A stretch of DNA of 7,835 bases from CAYSLZ01 sp964468355. Lineage in GTDB: Bacteria > Patescibacteriota > Microgenomatia > UBA12405 > JAHJSD01. The position numbers and the translations under genes were made by a program. Below are positions 5,580 to 7,835 of this stretch, piece after piece. Each line of letters opens with the position of its first letter. Within the stretch, counting starts at the first letter, position 1. Location of the stretch: assembly GCA_964468355.1 (NCBI GenBank), contig CAYXSV010000020.1, forward strand, positions 1 to 7,835. Reading direction: 5' to 3'. The notes under the pieces were generated by a model. It was not told the DNA's origin. It worked only from the letters and a program-made list of their open reading frames with translations, and ran no database searches.

Positions 5580-6983
5580 ATGACAAAAAATTTAGACTCC
5601 CTCTGGTCTAGTGTATTAGCTGAACTTAAACTTTCACTGTCAAAGACTATTTTTACCACTCTATTTGTAAACACTAAACTTAAAAGTTATAAAAATCAAA
5701 CAGCAACGATAAAATGTCCAAACTCTTATCTAGCCGATTTAATAAAAAAAAGATATGCTAGTTTAGTTCAGTCAGCGCTTGACCGACAAACCGGAGAAAA
5801 ATCCAAGCTTGAGTTTGAAGTCGAAAAAGAAAAAGCAAAACAAAATTCTAATACCGGACCTCTATTTAAAGAAAACAAAAACCATAAAACACACAGCCGG
5901 AAAAAGCCCTCGTCGGTACAAACTACGCCAAATCAAAAGCCGATTAACACATTTAATAAACGTTCCGGTCTAAGCCCTTTATTTAATTTTAATAATTTTG
6001 TTGTCGGTGATACCAACCACTTTGCCTTTGCTGCAGCACAAGGAATTGTTAAACAACCAGGTAATTCCTACAACCCGCTGTTTATCTGGGGCGGCGTCGG
6101 TGTCGGTAAAACCCATTTACTCCACGCAATAGGCAACCGAATTTTAAACGATTATTCCGACTGGAAAATACTCTGTATCAGCGGAGAAACTTTTGGAAAC
6201 GAATTAGTTGCCTCTCTAAAAGAACAAACAACAAACAAATTTAAGCATAAATATAGAAATGTCGATGTTTTTTTAGTTGACGACATTCAATTTATTGCCG
6301 GAAAAGAATATATTCAGGATGAGTTTTTTCACACCTTTAATGATTTGTATTTAAATCAAAAACAAATAGTCCTTACATCGGACAGAAAACCAGAAGAAAT
6401 TCAACCTCTTAAAGATAGGTTAACTTCACGATTCATGGGCGGATTAACTGTAGATGTTCAGTCACCAGATTTTGAAATGAGAGTAGCAATCTTAAAACAA
6501 AAATCTGAACAACGGAATATTAGTATAACTGACGACGCGGTTACATTTATCGCTGAAACAATTGAATCAAACGCCAGAGAATTAGAAGGCAAATTGACCC
6601 AAATAGCTGCCGCTGCCAATGCCGACAACCAAAATCTTAACTTAGACTATGTGAAAAACTTTTTTGGAATTAAAAATCAATCCAAAAAAAGAAAATCGAT
6701 TTCTTACCGAAGAATTTTATCGGTAGTTGCCAAACATTATGACCTTAAAACAAAAGAAGTCAAGGGCCGTTCCAGAAAAAAACAAATTGTTACCGCTCGT
6801 CATATAGCCGCTTATCTTTTACGTAAGGAACTTGAATATCCACTGAAACGAGTTGGTGAAATACTAGGTGGACGTGATCACACAACAGTAATGCATTCTG
6901 AAGAAAAGATTGACCGATTATTTTCCACCAATCAAGAAATTAGACACGATATTTTGGAAATGAGAAAAAAAATCTATGCTTAA
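5580..6983 (+). CDS. dnaA: Chromosomal replication initiator DnaA
   Basis: DnaA binds DnaA boxes, melts oriC with ATP and loads the helicase. The 467-residue protein has all four domains. Domain I is about 1-75 (LDSLWSSVLAELKLSLSKTIF at its start) and domain II is a Lys/Asn/Gln-rich linker to about 135. The AAA+ domain starts at FNFNNFVVGDTNHFAFAAA, with Walker A GGVGVGKTH (171-179), Walker B VFLVDDIQF (DD at 234-235), LTSDRKPEEI, DRLTSRFMGGL and the sensor-2 arginine in SNARELEG. Domain IV holds the DNA-binding signature TARHIAAYLLRKE followed by GGRDHTTVMHSEEKI (GRDHTTV at 431-437). It diverges from rnpA and is followed by a probable origin. The length is normal and no key motif is missing. 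Confidence 0.98.
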   Translation: MTKNLDSLWSSVLAELKLSLSKTIFTTLFVNTKLKSYKNQTATIKCPNSYLADLIKKRYASLVQSALDRQTGEKSKLEFEVEKEKAKQNSNTGPLFKENKNHKTHSRKKPSSVQTTPNQKPINTFNKRSGLSPLFNFNNFVVGDTNHFAFAAAQGIVKQPGNSYNPLFIWGGVGVGKTHLLHAIGNRILNDYSDWKILCISGETFGNELVASLKEQTTNKFKHKYRNVDVFLVDDIQFIAGKEYIQDEFFHTFNDLYLNQKQIVLTSDRKPEEIQPLKDRLTSRFMGGLTVDVQSPDFEMRVAILKQKSEQRNISITDDAVTFIAETIESNARELEGKLTQIAAAANADNQNLNLDYVKNFFGIKNQSKKRKSISYRRILSVVAKHYDLKTKEVKGRSRKKQIVTARHIAAYLLRKELEYPLKRVGEILGGRDHTTVMHSEEKIDRLFSTNQEIRHDILEMRKKIYA

Positions 6984-7260
6984 TATTCCACAATACTTAT
7001 ATATTTTCCCACAATTTAATCCCCAAAATTTTATATTTTTCCACCTCCTATAGTCGCGGACAGGTATAAAATTATCAGATAAAAAATATTGTTTTTAAAA
7101 TTTCGTTGGCAAAAACTATTTATTAACTAAGTTATTAACGTCTAACTTACGTTTGACAGTAACCTAACAATACACATTTCCACCGACTATACTATTACTA
7201 CTACTATATTAAACAACTAATAACTATTAACTATTTCCAAAATAATAATTGGGGAAAAAC
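6984..7260. other. oriC: Probable replication origin (oriC), incC-like part
   Basis: This AT-rich stretch without genes follows dnaA. DnaA-box-like 9-mers, all in one orientation and each two or three bases off TTATCCACA, occur at 6984-6992 (TATTCCACA), 7005-7013 (TTTCCCACA), 7037-7045 (TTTTCCACC) and 7176-7184 (ATTTCCACC). The last is followed seven bases later by CTA-TTA-CTA-CTA-CTA (7192-7206), which reads as DnaA-trios on the other strand, and then by extremely AT-rich DNA. This is the order of the basal unwinding system of Bacillus subtilis. With the two boxes upstream of dnaA it would form a bipartite origin. The call rests on context and motif order, not on a skew calculation. Confidence 0.7.
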
Positions 7261-7288
7261 AATATTTATGTTATCTATAACCAACTAC

Positions 7289-7317
7289 TTGACTTCTACT
7301 TATACTATTAATATAAT
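7289..7317 (+). promoter_or_regulatory. Strong sigma-70-type promoter downstream of oriC
   Basis: TTGACT (7289-7294), a 17-nt spacer and a perfect TATAAT (7312-7317) form the best promoter match in the window. Transcription would start near 7324. No credible protein frame follows; the next features are a structured segment, a terminator and the 23S rRNA gene. Confidence 0.65.
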
Positions 7318-7323
7318 ACATCT

Positions 7324-7495
7324 ACCAGATATTAAAAAGCTGGTGACCGGATTTTTTGTTTCGGTTTCCTAAATATATCAAAATAATAATGAGAAAAAAT
7401 TTAATCTATCAGATTTTTCAGCGGAAAATATTGTAGCTTAAACTAGATCATTGATGTATTTAGGTAACCGGGACAATTTGTCCCGGTTTTGTTTT
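7324..7495 (+). ncRNA. Putative structured RNA or attenuated leader ahead of 23S rRNA
   Basis: The ends are inferred from the promoter at 7289-7317 and the terminator at 7466-7495. The segment has no convincing coding frame. It can form a 5' hairpin (ACCAG with CTGGT) and a long stem pairing 7356-7381 with 7451-7476. That stem has 26-nt arms with one T-T mismatch and three G-U pairs. Inside the enclosed 69 nt are a short ATCTA/TAGAT stem and a TTTTC-AGCG-GAAAA hairpin. The long stem uses the whole 5' arm of the terminator hairpin, so the two structures exclude each other. Possible roles are a transcription attenuator for the 23S unit or a free small RNA; the stem-bubble-stem outline loosely recalls 6S RNA. 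I do not recognise a known family. Confidence 0.5.
7466..7495 (+). terminator. Intrinsic terminator between oriC and 23S rRNA
   Basis: A perfect nine-pair GC-rich stem, AACCGGGAC (7466-7474) with GTCCCGGTT (7480-7488), has a five-base loop and is followed by TTTTGTTTTG. It would end transcription from the promoter at 7289-7317, or late dnaA read-through, just before the 23S leader. Its 5' arm can be taken up by an upstream competing stem. Confidence 0.8.
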
Positions 7496-7500
7496 GCACT

Positions 7501-7529
7501 TTAACAAGTTATTGATGACGTACTATACC
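7501..7529 (+). promoter_or_regulatory. Possible 23S rRNA promoter
   Basis: TTAACA (7501-7506), a 17-nt spacer and TATACC (7524-7529) lie directly after the terminator. The -35 matches at five of six positions and the -10 at four of six, so this is a modest candidate. If it is used, the terminator insulates the rRNA unit; if not, the rRNA depends on read-through from the upstream promoter. Confidence 0.3.
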
Positions 7530-7619
7530 GTGCATCATTCGCAGTGTACCCTTTGTGGTACGCTGCATGTGTGTCTTATGACACACAGTATTTTACCGTG
7601 TACTATTTATAGTGCACGG
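7526..7619 (+). repeat. Tandem hairpins in the 23S rRNA leader
   Basis: Three consecutive hairpins fill the leader. The first has a ten-pair stem (7541-7550 with 7557-7566, loop CTTTGT). The second has an eight-pair stem (7568-7575 with 7580-7587, loop TTAT). The third has a nine-pair stem (7596-7604 with 7611-7619, loop ATTTAT). The 25-nt units at 7526-7550 and 7594-7618 agree at 17 positions, and seven of the eight differences are transitions. They are candidates for rRNA processing or antitermination structures. Confidence 0.6.
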
Positions 7620-7629
7620 CCGGATAACA

Positions 7630-7835
7630 AAATTCTAGTATTAAGGCAAATAGTGGATACCTAGGTAACAAGAGCCGAAGAAGGACGCGGTAGGCGGCGA
7701 AACACGTCGGGGAGGTGCCAAACAACCTTTGATCCGTCGGTGTCCGAATGGAGTAATCCCCAAGTGTGCAAGCACTTGGAGCTCGCGCTTTGCGCGGGCG
7801 GGTAAGCTGGGGAACTGAAACATCTTAGTACCCAG
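7630..7835 (+). rRNA. rrl: 23S ribosomal RNA, 5' end
   Basis: The window ends about 200 nt into a 23S rRNA gene. Recognisable conserved elements are GTGGATACC (from 7653), GAAGGACGCG, CGAAACACGTCGGGGAGGTG, GATCCGTCGGTGTCCGAATGG, and GGGGAACTGAAACATCTTAGTACC near the end. The 5' boundary is estimated by placing GTGGATACC at its E. coli distance of about 23 nt from the mature end, so it is uncertain by several bases. No 16S rRNA or spacer tRNA precedes it. A minus-strand open frame across this gene is a chance shadow. Confidence 0.95.

Noticed and set aside
5779..5973. Second plus-strand frame inside dnaA
   Set aside because: It overlaps the low-complexity linker of dnaA in another frame and has no recognisable features.
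7641..7823. Minus-strand 60-codon open frame at the right edge
   Set aside because: It is antisense to conserved 23S rRNA sequence.

Overview
This window looks like the replication-origin region of a small, AT-rich bacterial genome, most likely a member of the Candidate Phyla Radiation (Patescibacteria). The placement is inferred from compact divergent versions of the core genes, a PaaX/Cas2-like gene of a type often seen in these genomes, an L25 with an acidic tail, few Shine-Dalgarno sequences and short AT-rich intergenic filler. TGA is used as a stop by rplY and rnpA, so the recoded Gracilibacteria/Absconditabacteria code is not in use.

Layout. Positions 1-291 hold the 3' end of rtcB (+). 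Positions 290-1072 hold a 226-codon PaaX/Cas2-like gene (+) bracketed by two copies of an imperfect 36-nt palindrome. From about 5489 down to 1085 a co-directional minus-strand series runs rnpA, yidC, jag/khpB, smpB, ssrA (tmRNA), rplY, recF. It covers RNase P protein, membrane insertase, RNA-binding protein, ribosome rescue, a 5S-binding ribosomal protein and recombination. dnaA (+) diverges from rnpA, with a promoter carrying two DnaA boxes.

Downstream of dnaA is a 646-nt region without protein genes. It first holds a probable oriC (6984 to about 7260): degenerate DnaA boxes, then a run of CTA/TTA triplets like the DnaA-trio element of Bacillus subtilis, then very AT-rich DNA. Next come a near-consensus promoter (7289-7317) and an untranslated transcribed segment of about 170 nt. 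This segment ends in a strong intrinsic terminator whose 5' arm can instead pair in a 26-nt upstream stem. Three tandem hairpins follow, and then the 5' end of a 23S rRNA gene (about 7630 to the window edge). No 16S rRNA lies upstream, so the 23S gene is separated from 16S at this locus.

How the parts fit. The dnaA/oriC/rnpA-yidC-jag arrangement is the classic bacterial origin neighbourhood, but rpmH is missing from its usual place. smpB and ssrA, the two partners of trans-translation, are adjacent. The least explained structures are the palindrome-bracketed PaaX/Cas2-like cassette and the mutually exclusive RNA structures between oriC and 23S rRNA.
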